Source of the DNA: Rhodamnia argentea | Lineage: Eukaryota; Streptophyta; Magnoliopsida; Myrtales; Myrtaceae | Direction of reading: 5' to 3' | Length of the DNA stretch: 64,000 nt | Assembly (NCBI RefSeq): GCF_020921035.1 | Contig: NC_063156.1 | Coordinates: 24,166,283-24,230,282, forward strand | Shown: positions 53,869-64,000 of the stretch, in pieces | How positions within the stretch are numbered: position 1 is the stretch's first letter | How the letters are laid out: each line of letters starts with the position of its first letter | Made by a program: the position numbers and the translations under genes | Notes under the pieces: model-generated | Seen by the model: only the letters and a program-made list of their open reading frames with translations | What the model was told of the DNA's origin: nothing | Databases searched by the model: none

Positions 53869-55203
53869 TTGCTAACTATACGAAAATTTCCCAATGTGAA
53901 GACACCGAAAAATTAAATTAATTCCTAATATTAGAACAATAAAACAATAGAAGCACATTTAAAAAGGTCGGAAAATGGCAAAAATACGACTAGACCTATT
54001 GTGCAATTACTTAAAACCATATGGTCTCCCATGTAGAAAGCACCTTCTTGATGCACCTTCAAAGTCGCGGAACAAGAGGGAGATGATGAGAAAGACAAAC
54101 CCTATTATAATAAACCGACATGGCACTTTGAAAATACAACCATAGTGAACATGAAATATTTGAGCACGATGTCCATGGAAATATATAAAAAGAATACATA
54201 TATAATGGGATGGTCAAGGCCTTAACTAACAACAGGCTTGCTTAAAGAAATGATAAGACAATTAATATTTAGTTACGCATGATCGAGAGACATGTACATG
54301 CACATGCATAAACATTAATAAGAAAGACTCTGTACGTGTGATCGTACAAAAGAAATGATTTTGTGACTATCTTTAATTCATCGGGATATTAATAACCTGT
54401 TTCGGATCACTTAAAAATTAAATAATAAATAATTAAAATTATCGTATGATACACTCCATTAAGAAATTTGTGACCCCTAATATTTTGTTATTCTCATAGT
54501 CAATCAAAAATTGTTATGCTAGCAAGATCATTAAACATATACGGATCCGAAGTACTTTGCTACTTTGAAGGAAGCAACATTTATTATTTTTTTTAAGGGT
54601 TTGGCACGTCTTAGTCATGATTTCGATGATGTGTGGCTAAATTTCGGCAGAATTTTAGGCTTTGCAAATTTCGAAAATTTGCAAACTTTTACTTCTAAAC
54701 CTTTTTCAAACTGTCCTTTGCACGTTCCTTCTTTGACCGGCTTTTTTAGTGGCTCCAGAATTCCTCGATAACCTTAGTTTTTACCCACTCGCAATGAACT
54801 TATTACCCTCGCGGACGGGGCCATTTCCGGGGCACGCCGATGGGTAAAAGGGTCATATCACCTTTAAACGCATGCATGAAGAAGTTAACGTAATAATGTC
54901 ATGAACCGCACGGAAGGTCGGGGAAAAAGCACGAGCGAGGTTGTTTCTTTAGTCTCGAGCTCATAACTGGTCAATGCTCTCTCTCTCTCTCTCTCTCTCT
55001 TGAATTATGCTGCGCAGATGTTACTCAAGCAGGTGGCAAGTCCAATGTGGCCTGTTGTAATTTAAACGTTAAACTATGCGAGTCAAACTATTTTTGAGTT
55101 TGATGATCTAACTTGTCTTCTTGGGAATCTGTCCAACTTGAAGATTACTCGCCTGGTTTTATGCTGTTTCGCTGGAACAGACGTCAAGCATAATTAACGA
55201 CAA

Positions 55204-55261
<58 letters not shown>

Positions 55262-56814
55262 ACGTTTGAGTGGTTTCGCATTCACTGTCGGGCCTCACAG
55301 TTCCTTCTCGAAGCTTTGTAGGAAATCTGAAAGCTACTGAAGAAACATCACGTACATCGACAGAAGAGAGCTGTTGATTGTTTGACAGATTATAGGGTTA
55401 ATTTTTTCTATTGTCTAGATTCAAAGTGGGGAAGTTCATATATTCTTTCTGGGGCGAGCCTCAGCCAAAGAAGCAATTATATGATGACTTGAGTTGCAGT
55501 GTCTATCTTCCACATCAAGGTATCTAGGAGGCGCTTTCTAGTCTTCTTTGCTTTGCTTTATATCTACACTCCTGCACATGCATCTGATGCATATATTCCG
55601 AAAGTATCGCGCCTATGAGCTCGATCCATTGCCTCTATGTTTTTTTTTTTCAAAAATTTTCTTACATTCCTATAGAGATTATTTTAGCATCGCGTATCAT
55701 TAGAGAATAATCTTTCTTGCTTCGTGTTTTATTCCATTCAAAGTCTCTGTTTGTTTATCCTTCCTGCTTTTTGCTTCATTTTGCTCTCCATCACCCATAT
55801 CTTCCTAGGCTCAGCTATAGCAGTACTCATACCAAGCTCTTCTTTTCATGCTCTCTCTCTCTCTCTCTCTCTCTCTAGGTGCGTTGGGTCTTCTTCTTCT
55901 CCATAAGATAAGCACAAGCTTTAATTATATGAGTAGGAGAAGTTAATATGTAGTTTTTGTACTGACCTATCATTGGATCTCTTCCTCAAATCTATTTATT
56001 ACAGTTCTTTATTCTCCTTGATGATTCAGAAGTGCAGAAGCTAAGGAGAGAAGCACGGGGACAAGCTAGGGTTGTGTGCTCTACACTTCACTTCAAAGTT
56101 TGGAACCATTTCTGCTAAGTGACATTGGAAATTGTTGTTGGAGGTGAACGAGCCAGAAGTCTACTTGCACTTCCATCTACTCATTGAGGTAAAACTCTAA
56201 ATGATCTCTTTAGAAAGGTTCTTTTTTGGTCAAGTTCCTTACCAACGTATATCTCCACTGATTAAGTTCCCTAAATGATCTTTTCATTACGATCCTACAT
56301 TTTTCGTACAAGACAAAGAGAAAAGAACTCACGCTTTTGATTTCGTTCAAAATATATGTGATGATTCCACTCTTGGAAGATGCTACTATTGCTATATAAC
56401 AGTTTGTAAGTTTGCGCCTGTCGAACGATACACGACGAGTTTTTATTGCAGAGGAAGCGAAGAAAAGCGGCCACTCTTGTGGTTATGAGCTATGATCCAT
56501 TGTTTTGAAGAGTTACTTAGTAAGAGATGTTTTGCCGCATCATCAGTGAGTTAGTAAAAACTTTCTTAGTATTTGTAATGATAATTAACATGGCATCCAA
56601 GCATATTAATGTATCTTTGTTGACAAGACAAGAATTTCTTGCCCAGGGTTCCAAATAATGGTAGTAATAGAAAAAAAAATACAAATAGAAAAAATTGTGA
56701 GAGTTCATCAAAACTGACATATATGCCAAGCTTATATATTGGTGAACTAGAAGTTAGTATCGATTGATTTAGGCCCCTTATGAAAAAGTAAAATATAAAG
56801 AATTGAGAATATTA
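53869..56814. other. Gene-free region with three (CT)n tracts
   Basis: Tracts at 54977-55000, 55209-55260 (26 units) and 55851-55876. The rest is AT-rich with no family-bearing frame. 56000-56170 has possible exon-like GC content, but I cannot support a gene. A transcribed leader or non-coding RNA cannot be excluded. Confidence 0.5.
55209..55260. repeat. (CT)26 microsatellite
   Basis: Uninterrupted CT dinucleotides; the longest simple repeat in the window. Two shorter tracts flank it within 900 bp. Confidence 0.97.
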
Positions 56815-57030
56815 TCAAAATATTACTGAAAAAATGTCCAGTCAAGACCTGATTGTGCCCTGTAGGACAACTAACATCCATGTCGTGGATTTCCAATCAA
56901 AATTTACCGGATGGACTGAATTGGCACAAATGCAAAAGGTTGAGGACTGTATTGGTAAAAAACAAAAAAAGTTTAGGACCGAATTGGTATAATTGCAATA
57001 GGTTTATGACTTTTTTTTTGTAATTTTCGC
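56815..57030. repeat. Partial copy 4 of the foldback MITE family
   Basis: One arm only: ACCGGATGGACTGAATTGGC, then AGTTTAGGACCGAATTGGTA and TGCAATAGGTTTATGACTTT, matching arms at 42.9 and 53.8 kb. Confidence 0.7.
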
Positions 57031-57598
57031 CTTTTTAGATACATGCAGTCTCCCTCCATTTATAGACTTAAGCTTTTTTATTTTGTTTTTCGATATGGTA
57101 CCGGAGCCGGATCCCGGGTTCCATAACTATTTATAGTTGAGAGCGATTCTCTATTGTTTTTCTCACCATTCAGTAAGGAATGTATAGTAATTAAAATTTT
57201 AGTATCCTAAGTTAAATTTCACCATTTTCTTTAAAATAAACTTCTTTATCAGTAAGATCTCCTCGTCCTTTTACCCAAAAAAAAAAAAATTGATTTCTTC
57301 TAGAGAACATTAGCGACCATGAGACATATTACATATTTTCTCCTGAACATCTAACTCCGGGAGTACCAACTTTCTAGGAACACAAAATGTTTATTGAATT
57401 TGCTCAAGTACAAATGCATACGTGGCCATCTTAGGTCTTCGGAATTAGGTCAACGAGTATGCTTTTGCGAACGTAATAAACAACATCTTATTTATATTCC
57501 CTCGCTTTCTGTGCTTAATATAAATTTTTCGAGTACGTATATAATAATGCCAAGTGTGATGCTCCCCTAAGGTGATAAAGCCATTGCACCAACAACGA
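57031..57598. other. Upstream region of the P450 gene
   Basis: AT-rich, no supported frame. The frame of exon 1 can be extended upstream only from a GTG at 57572, which is not used as a normal plant start. Confidence 0.4.
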
Positions 57599-60500
57599 AT
57601 GACGACGAACAACATCGTTTTGCCAGATTTGCTCCGATCTCTATCCCCAGTTGAGCTAATCACCAGAATGAGAGAAAAGACGACTGGTTCAAGAGATCAT
57701 TGGCCGTTAAGCTGTGCGATAGTCCTCGCGACGACGCTGGTATTTTTCGCGTTTCTGGCAAAGTTGATTTCGGCGACGAAGAAGAGGAGAAGCGGAAGAG
57801 AAGGCAGCAGTGGCCGTGGCAGTTACGGGTACAAGTTGCCGCCAGGGAGTACAGGGTGGCCGCTCGTCGGAGACACCTTCGCCTGGTTCGGGGCAGTGGC
57901 GAGTTCGCACCCGCCTCGTTTCGTCGAGCAGCAGGTCAAAAGGTATGCATGCGTACATTTTATTAGCCCAAAGGACAGATGATATAGGTTGATAAGATTC
58001 ACTTCAAGTATTCTTTGTCATCAATCTTTGTTGTTCTTCAGACAAGCAAAATTTTTCCACATCGAACTCCTTTTTACAGTTTTATATTGTGCTGCAGAAC
58101 AAATGCATAGGCCTGTATCATGGTTACTGTTTTAGTTTTAGAGTAGATAAAAAGACTATAAAAGTTATTCTCGTTAACTTATATTATGCTATGAACTATG
58201 TTTAATGCGATTTGAGTTGATATATCATAAGTTTGGCTGACTTTGAGTACTCAAGTATGTTATAGTTAATCTCCTACAAGAGAAGATGCACCATAAGATT
58301 AACGAGATTTTTGCTGCGAATGGGATCGATTCTCTTTTTGAGCAGGTACGGGAAGATATTCTCGTGCAGACTGCTGGGGAAGCCAGCGGTGGTGTCGGCG
58401 GACCCGGCGTTCAACCGGTTCGTGATGCAGAACGAGGGGAAGCTATTCCAATCTAGCTACCCGAAGTCGTTCCGGGACTTGGTGGGCAAGAACGGGGTGA
58501 TCACCACGCAAGGAGAGCAGCAGCGGAAGCTCCACGGCATCGCCTCCAACATGATGCGCCTGGAGAAGCTCAAGTGCCACTTCCTAGAGGACATTCAGCT
58601 CGTCATGCTTCAGAGCATCTGCGAGTTTCCAGACAATCAAGTCATAGTCCTCCAAGATGTTTGCAGGAAGGCAAGTTTAACTGCTCTATACCGAGTTTTA
58701 ATACCTCTAGGACATGAATACTGGTGACATGAGCGGTTTTATGTGGAGTGACTCCTTTGGTGATTTGATTTTCTGGGGTTGATGACGACGAATCAGGTGG
58801 CAATAAATCTGATGGTGAATCAACTGCTGGGGATGTCCAGCGAGTCGGACATCGACGCCATGGCTCGCCTCTTCTCCGACTTTGTCGATGGTTGTCTCTC
58901 TCTTCCCATCAACTTGCCCGGCTTTGCCTACCACACTGCCATGAAGGTATGCTCATGTATTTGCTGGTATACGCTAGACCTGGACACTAAAGACCTACCC
59001 GAACCCGCTCATTGTTTTTGAGATACAAATGTTCTGCATAACAAATGATCAGGTATAGGCTGACTTATCAAGAAAGGAATTGCTTGTTCAAGCTCGCTCA
59101 ATTTATACTTTAAAATTGGACCGCTAAGACGATCATGGATATGAGTCCAAACTAATATTAGACCTAACGTGTTGTTTAAGTCAGCCTAAAATAGTGTTGG
59201 GCCCATTCGACCCGAGCCGATTGTGGGTCAATAGACCTATTGATCAAGTTGGTTGGATTTGGTAGTAGGCCTAGACAAACTTTATAATCAGGTCTAATTT
59301 TTCAACAAGAAGACGGAAGAAATTTATGAGTATTGTACACCAGAAATCTGGACTAAAGTGATGAGACTATGTACATATATGCATTTTCGTAGGCTAGGAA
59401 TCACATAGTGAGCAAGATAAACGAGACGATAGCGAAGAATAGGAGACTTCAAGACTTGGGAGAGGTGGGCAATGGCGTGCTCGGAAGACTGCTCGACGAA
59501 GAGAGCCTTCCGGACGAAGCCGTCGCCGACTTCATCATCAATCTGATCTTTGCTGGGAACGAGACCACCGCGAAAACCATGCTTTTCGCCATCTACTTCC
59601 TCACTCAGTGTCCCAGAGCCTTGAAGGAACTCCGGGTAAATAACATACATGCCCAAAAAAAGAATAATTAGCCAAAAAAGGAAAAGAAGCTTATGTTCCT
59701 CTTCTAATTTATCGTTTCAACAGGAAGAGCAAGAGGGTCTAAAGAGGCACAATGCAGCTGAAGCTGAGATGCTCACATGGCAGGACTACAAAGCAATGCC
59801 CTTCACACAATGTGTAAGTCATTTTTATTGCATTTTTTACTAGGAGATTTAGTCCTAAACCTTTTAATTTGGTCAATTTTTCTATCGATTTATTTTTTTT
59901 CAATTGAGTATATCCGGCCAATTTTAGACAGAAAACGCTAACCTGGACGCTAGATGTCCTACGTGGCACGGTCGACTCTGAAGGGAAAATTTTTTATATA
60001 TTTTTTTATTATAAAAAATCTGACTTTTTCTTGCCAAGCCTGACCTAGCAAGGGCCGGCCAACCCTCGCCCGATCTGGGGGATTCTGGACAATTTTCCTG
60101 GTGTATTGACCCTCAAAGTCTGTTAAGAAGTTGCTCGCACGTTACCTAATCTATGAAATTAAAGATGTTTCCAGAGTTTAAGAGTTTGCCCTAACGCCAA
60201 ATGCTCAGAAACCCTAATCTTTTTGGCGCAGGTGATAGACGAGACGCTGCGACTTGGGGGAATTGCGATCTGGTTGATGAGGGAAGCCAAGGAGGACGTT
60301 GCTTATCAAGGTCTCTCGAATTTAATTTATTTTCTCCCCCTTAAACATTTCTTCTTGTGTTCTTAACCGGATAAGAATGAATTAAGCGCTCATTAACGAA
60401 TTAAACACGCCGGATTTACAATAAGTACTGCCAATGCAGACTATATCATCCCCAAAGGATGTTTCGTCGTCCCATTTCTTTCGGCCGTTCACCTGGACGA

Positions 60501-61009
60501 GGACTTGTACCCCGAAGCCCTCGACTTCAATCCTTGGAGATGGTTAAACCCCGAAAATCAGGTCGGTCCACATATGATAATTTAACTTTTTGCTACCGCA
60601 TAATGTGTAATCGATGTTCTCAGAGAGATCAAGTATATGCCTAACGAGTGTTCTCGAAGCACTTGAAATAGGAAAAGAGAAATTGGAGGAATAGTCCGTT
60701 CTATGCACCGTTCGGCGGAGGTGCTCGATTTTGTCCAGGGGCAGAAGTAGCTCGCCTTCAGATTGCTCTCTTTCTCCATTATTTTGTGACTAATTACAGG
60801 TTATTTTCCTATCTCTTTTCTAATAATACCCAATTAATGAGCATCTTTGCTTATAGGTTTAGTTAGATTGATAAACTTGATTTAATATGAGCAGGTGGAC
60901 CCAACTGAAGGAAGATAGAATGTCCTTCTTCCCGTCGGCGAGGCTAGTCAATGGATTCCAAGTGCGCTTGAACAGGCGAAAGTCAACTTTGATTGATTCG
61001 CCCAAGTGA
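57599..61009 (+). CDS. Cytochrome P450, CYP85 clan (CYP720A-like)
   Basis: Nine exons: 57599-57942, 58346-58670, 58797-58946, 59393-59635, 59724-59813, 60232-60310, 60440-60561, 60672-60799, 60895-61009; 531 residues, no internal stop. Intron 2 has a GC donor (AAG|GCAAGT); the rest are GT-AG. Visible: membrane anchor (about 38-61), [14 protein letters not shown] hinge, I-helix AGNETT (327-332), ExxR ETLR (388-391), FNPWRW, and the heme loop [10 protein letters not shown] with Cys472. The middle ([21 protein letters not shown]) and ending fit CYP720A or the related CYP724/CYP90 sterol and diterpenoid oxidases; I favour CYP720A from memory. Starts at 57599 or 57668 (508 residues) are both possible. 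It should act in the ER membrane with P450 reductase. Confidence 0.88.
59838..60095. repeat. Partial copy 5 of the foldback MITE family, in P450 intron 5
   Basis: Has TTTAGTCCTAAACCTTTTAA, TATATCCGGCCAATTTTAG and GATGTCCTACGTGGCACGGT, then an AT-rich run and a GC-rich patch with GCAAGGGCCGGCCAACCC. It lies wholly inside the 418-bp intron 59814-60231, leaving the splice sites intact. Confidence 0.7.
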
Positions 61010-61705
61010 CTGCAAAATTGTTGGGGTTGTAATGTAAATAAATACTTCTTACTTGTTAAAATTATGTTTTTCTTTTTCCACATTTACGGTGCCGTTTTTC
61101 GATTTCTCTCGTGCTTTCGGGACTGAGAAGGAAGAAGGGACTAGCCGATTCGAAACTTTTTCGATCAAAAATTGCGTGAAATTTGTGGCCGACGAGAAAT
61201 GCACATAATGCTTCAATGATTTCGAAGTGGAAAAATGAACCTTTCTTTTTTTTAATGTTGCGTCGATTTAGGTTTATCACTCTATCTATATCTATGCTGC
61301 ACTTATAATTCGACAATTATTTCATTTTATGACGAGGATTATTTGTTTGGGATTTTCATTATTTTGGTAGACCTATGTTGCATCTGATAATTTGATCAAA
61401 CATCGGCTAGTTGTTAATGCGATGAAAAATCAAATCAAAACTAAGATGGAGCAAGAACACGTTCAAGAATCAAATACATGACAATTCAATTCAGAACACC
61501 AACATTGGATTAATACTATGCTTAATTTCTTTCTCCAAACTGTCATGTACAAAGACGAGTGTCTGAAATATGCAAGACACTTCCATTTCTATTCAGCCTT
61601 GAGCACAGATCGATCCGTGTTCTTCGCCGTGTTATCTAGCCATTAATAATTCTTAGGTGTTATTTTTAGATTGAGATATGTTTTGATCGAGCTTCCGCGT
61701 ATCGC
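61010..61705. other. Convergent 3' region between P450 and pectate lyase genes
   Basis: AT-rich, no supported frame. Should hold both 3' UTRs. Confidence 0.5.
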
Positions 61706-63249
61706 TCAGCATCGAGATCCCCTAGAGCACTTGAGAACGCCCGACGAGCTGGTCAGCGACCTCACGGACTGTGCATCGCCGACTCTAAAGCGCTGTCGCA
61801 TATCGTAGTGAGGCTTTGCGCCGCCGGCTCTTCCCTTTTTCGCGAAGGAAGCTCCGTTTTCAAACACATCCCTCACTGAGTAGAAGCTCCAAGTTCTTTT
61901 GCTCAAGGAGCTTCCTAGTCTCCATGTAACCTGTGCATCAACATCATCAAGATCACAAATTTTATCGACGTTGTCGGGTCCGAATGCAGTAGATCCGTGT
62001 TCGGATACGATCTCTCGCTTACCTCCTTGTTGCCTCCTTCCGGCGCAATGAACAGGTTGGCTTCGCTCTTGATGCTTGGGCCCGAGCTTCCTCCGATCGC
62101 GTACTGTTCCCATCCCTGGTACAAGTTGTTCGCCACATGTGCGTATCCGTGTCGAACCCTAGTTCATACGAAGATTGAATATTTCAGTGAGGGAATCGGA
62201 AGGAGGAGATGATCTCGGGTCGATGGCGTCGCCGCCAACTAATCTTGGGCACAAATAACCGAAAACCTCAGCTACTACCTCGGCATCCGCTGGTTGCAAT
62301 TAGGGCCGAAGTGGTTGTACACGATGGTGGCCTTCATGTTGCGGTCGCGGACGTAGCCGTCGTCGTGGCCGAGGAGCATGACCTTGTCCTGGTCTCTGAA
62401 CCAGTTGTTGGAGATGGTAATCAGGGTGGACCCTCGCGTGACGTCGAGGAGCCCGTCCTGGCATGCATAGAGCGTGTTGTGGTCGATCCACACCTTCGAC
62501 GCCGTCACGAGCCGGATGGCGTCGCCGTCAACTTGGCCGAGGGGAATGATTTTGGAGTCCGGCCCGATGACCTGGCTCGGTGGTTGCGCTCGGCAGTGGT
62601 GGATGTATAGACCGTGGATAATCACATCCGTGGCCTGATCACAAGCAAGTAATTCCTCATGAACACCCAACTCAGTGAACCGTAGCGAGGTTATTTCCCA
62701 ATGCATTTACGCAACTTTTTTCCAAATTCAAACGAAAAATGGAAACTAGAACGATGCAGGAAGGATTGGACATACCTTATAGACCAGTAAACATCCGCCT
62801 CCGGTGACGTGAACGTTCGCGCCGCGGCCGTCGATGGCCGTGAAGCTACTCACGAGGAGAGGTTTCTGGAGCGTGATGGTCATGTCCCTCTCGAACGTGA
62901 TCCACACTTTGCCATTTACCAAGGTGGCTCCATATCTCAGCGTCCCGGGTCTCGGCCTCAACGGGTCGTCGCTCGGGTCGGTGACGGTGTACTGCACGGT
63001 CCCCTTGCCGATGTTGCCGGTCATCTTCCCGCTGAAGCCGACCGAGCAGGTGGCCAGCCGCTGCCGCTGGCTCCGCCAGTTGGGGAAGCGCCTCCAGCAC
63101 TGGTCGATCGCGTTCAAGCTGGAGCGGCTCCACGGAGATCCGTGGGCGAGGCCCGGGGCCGGGGAGAAGAGGGCGGCGATGAGGAATGCCAAGGCGAAGT
63201 GCCAAGGGACGGTGGTCGTGGTCGTGGTCGCGGTGCGAGGAGTAGCCAT
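61706..63249 (-). CDS. Pectate lyase-like protein (polysaccharide lyase family 1)
   Basis: Four exons, minus strand: 62776-63249, 62279-62634, 62023-62158, 61706-61930; all GT-AG and in phase, 396 residues. An N-terminal signal peptide (WHFALAFLIAALFSPAPGLA, about residues 16-35) fits secretion to the wall. Then the plant PLL start (NAIDQCWR, CSVGFSGKMTGN), DGDAIRL (194-200), VWIDHN (206-211), LLGHDDGYVRD, and RMPRVR (274-279), which is the RxPxxR catalytic motif. The C-terminus ends CSRGSRC after FENGASFAKKG. The enzyme cleaves de-esterified homogalacturonan by beta-elimination with Ca2+. Key residues look intact, so it is probably active. Its insertion after HHC is unlike the common PLL pattern. 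Confidence 0.93.
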
Positions 63250-63301
63250 GTTGGTGGTGGTGTTGTTGTTGTTGTGAAAACAAAAGGGTAGAAGGGAAGG
63301 C

Positions 63302-63310
63302 TTATAAATA
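63302..63310 (-). promoter_or_regulatory. Possible TATA box of the pectate lyase gene
   Basis: Minus strand TATTTATAA about 53 bases before the ATG, implying a short 5' UTR. Position and sequence fit a TATA box, but the start site is not shown. Confidence 0.4.
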
Positions 63311-64000
63311 ATGGGGAAGTGGTTAATTGGTTTTGGAGTTGTTAAGAGCGGATTTGCTAGAAGGAGCTTGAAATAGAATGGCTGCTTTGCTTCGGCGGTT
63401 CACGCGACAGCTTCGCCCCCCCGGCCCAATTTTGAGATTTCGATGAGAAAGGTCGTTTTCGAATACTTGTCGAAGCGAATAAGCCTTCAATTTCACTCAA
63501 TGACTCACACGAAAAGTAATTGTGCTTCTGTTTTTTGGGCCCTCGAGAGGAAGTATTGTTGCAAATAAGCTCCACGACGAATAAATTTTTTTTCGAACGA
63601 TATACAATTCTTAATAAGGTTTGTTTTTTGGCTTTCGAAATTTAATTTTTTTCTTGCTCCAAATACTTTCATTCGATCGGGTCCCATCAATTTTAAAATT
63701 TAAGCGACAAAAGGGGTAATCGGGTTTGTCGGAGCTCAGAAACAAATTAAGATTTCGGAGAAAAATAGGGCGGAACAAATCCGATATTACATAATGGATA
63801 AAAATGGAAGCTTTTATATTTTCGCACATGCACGATCACCTTAATTGTGAATGATGCTCACAAATTGTCGACAAAAAAGAGCAGTAGTTTTGGTTTTACT
63901 TTTGCCGAAAAAAAAAATATACAAGATCTAAGTAGTTTTAAATCGATGAACCAATTATAATAAGAGAGAAAATGATTTAAATAATTCCATGAACTTTAGC
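63311..64000. other. Upstream intergenic region at window end
   Basis: AT-rich. Open frames (63357-63829, minus) are short and overlapping and have no family features. Probably promoter and repeat debris. Confidence 0.4.

Noticed and set aside
55355..55380. GACAGAAGAGAG, matching the start of miR156
   Set aside because: The 3' part of the miRNA is absent and no complementary star arm is nearby.
57572..57598. Upstream GTG-initiated extension of the P450 frame
   Set aside because: Plant nuclear genes start at ATG; the first in-frame ATG is 57599.

Overview
The window is nuclear DNA of a flowering plant, almost certainly a eudicot. It has intron-containing genes with GT-AG splicing, nested Copia and Gypsy-type retrotransposons, MULE and hAT miniature elements, and (CT)n/(GA)n microsatellites. 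A short inverted-repeat family recurs at about 42.5, 43.0, 53.2, 56.8 and 59.8 kb, with wording like 'inferred from gccaatt-agtccatccggccaatttt' modules. It reminds me of repeats I know from Myrtaceae such as Eucalyptus. That assignment is recollection, not proof.

Region 1 (1-22562) is one transposon stack. The oldest layer is a minus-strand Ty1/Copia element with 265-bp LTRs; its far LTR is cut by the window edge. Removing everything inserted into it leaves about 5.2 kb, a normal Copia length. Three later insertions sit in it, each with target-site duplications: a 706-bp MULE-type MITE (968-1673, 9-bp TSD), a 16.1-kb gag-only LTR element (2181-18325, 5-bp TSD, two nearly identical 3.4-kb LTRs), and a 601-bp hAT-type MITE (21665-22265, 8-bp TSD with one mismatch). 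The gag-only element is the most unusual object here. It is minus-strand, has no recognisable pol, carries three families of tandem repeats in a long non-coding interior, has a cluster of G-box motifs in its LTRs, and lacks the U5 end and primer-binding site of its 5' LTR.

Region 2 (about 23.2-42.3 kb) is genic. In order: a DUF1308 (UPF0415/C7orf25-like) gene (+), an NDR1/HIN1-like LEA-2 membrane protein gene (-), a ten-exon zinc alcohol dehydrogenase-like gene (-), a METTL21-type protein methyltransferase gene (-), and a second, broken alcohol dehydrogenase copy (-). The two ADH copies share exons, introns and upstream sequence, so they come from a segmental duplication that now brackets the methyltransferase gene.

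Region 3 (about 42.3-57.5 kb) is gene-poor. It holds MITE-like repeats, a GRF-type zinc-finger remnant with an in-frame stop, a decayed MuDR-type MULE transposase gene (-), a solo LTR nested inside a Copia-type LTR, and three (CT)n tracts.

Region 4 (57.6-63.3 kb) has two convergent intact genes: a nine-exon CYP85-clan cytochrome P450 (+), one intron of which has a GC donor, and a four-exon pectate lyase (-). The genes do not form a pathway cluster; their proximity looks ordinary for a plant genome. I found no tRNA, rRNA or CRISPR and no clearly new coding system. The most novel-looking item is the gag-only retroelement.
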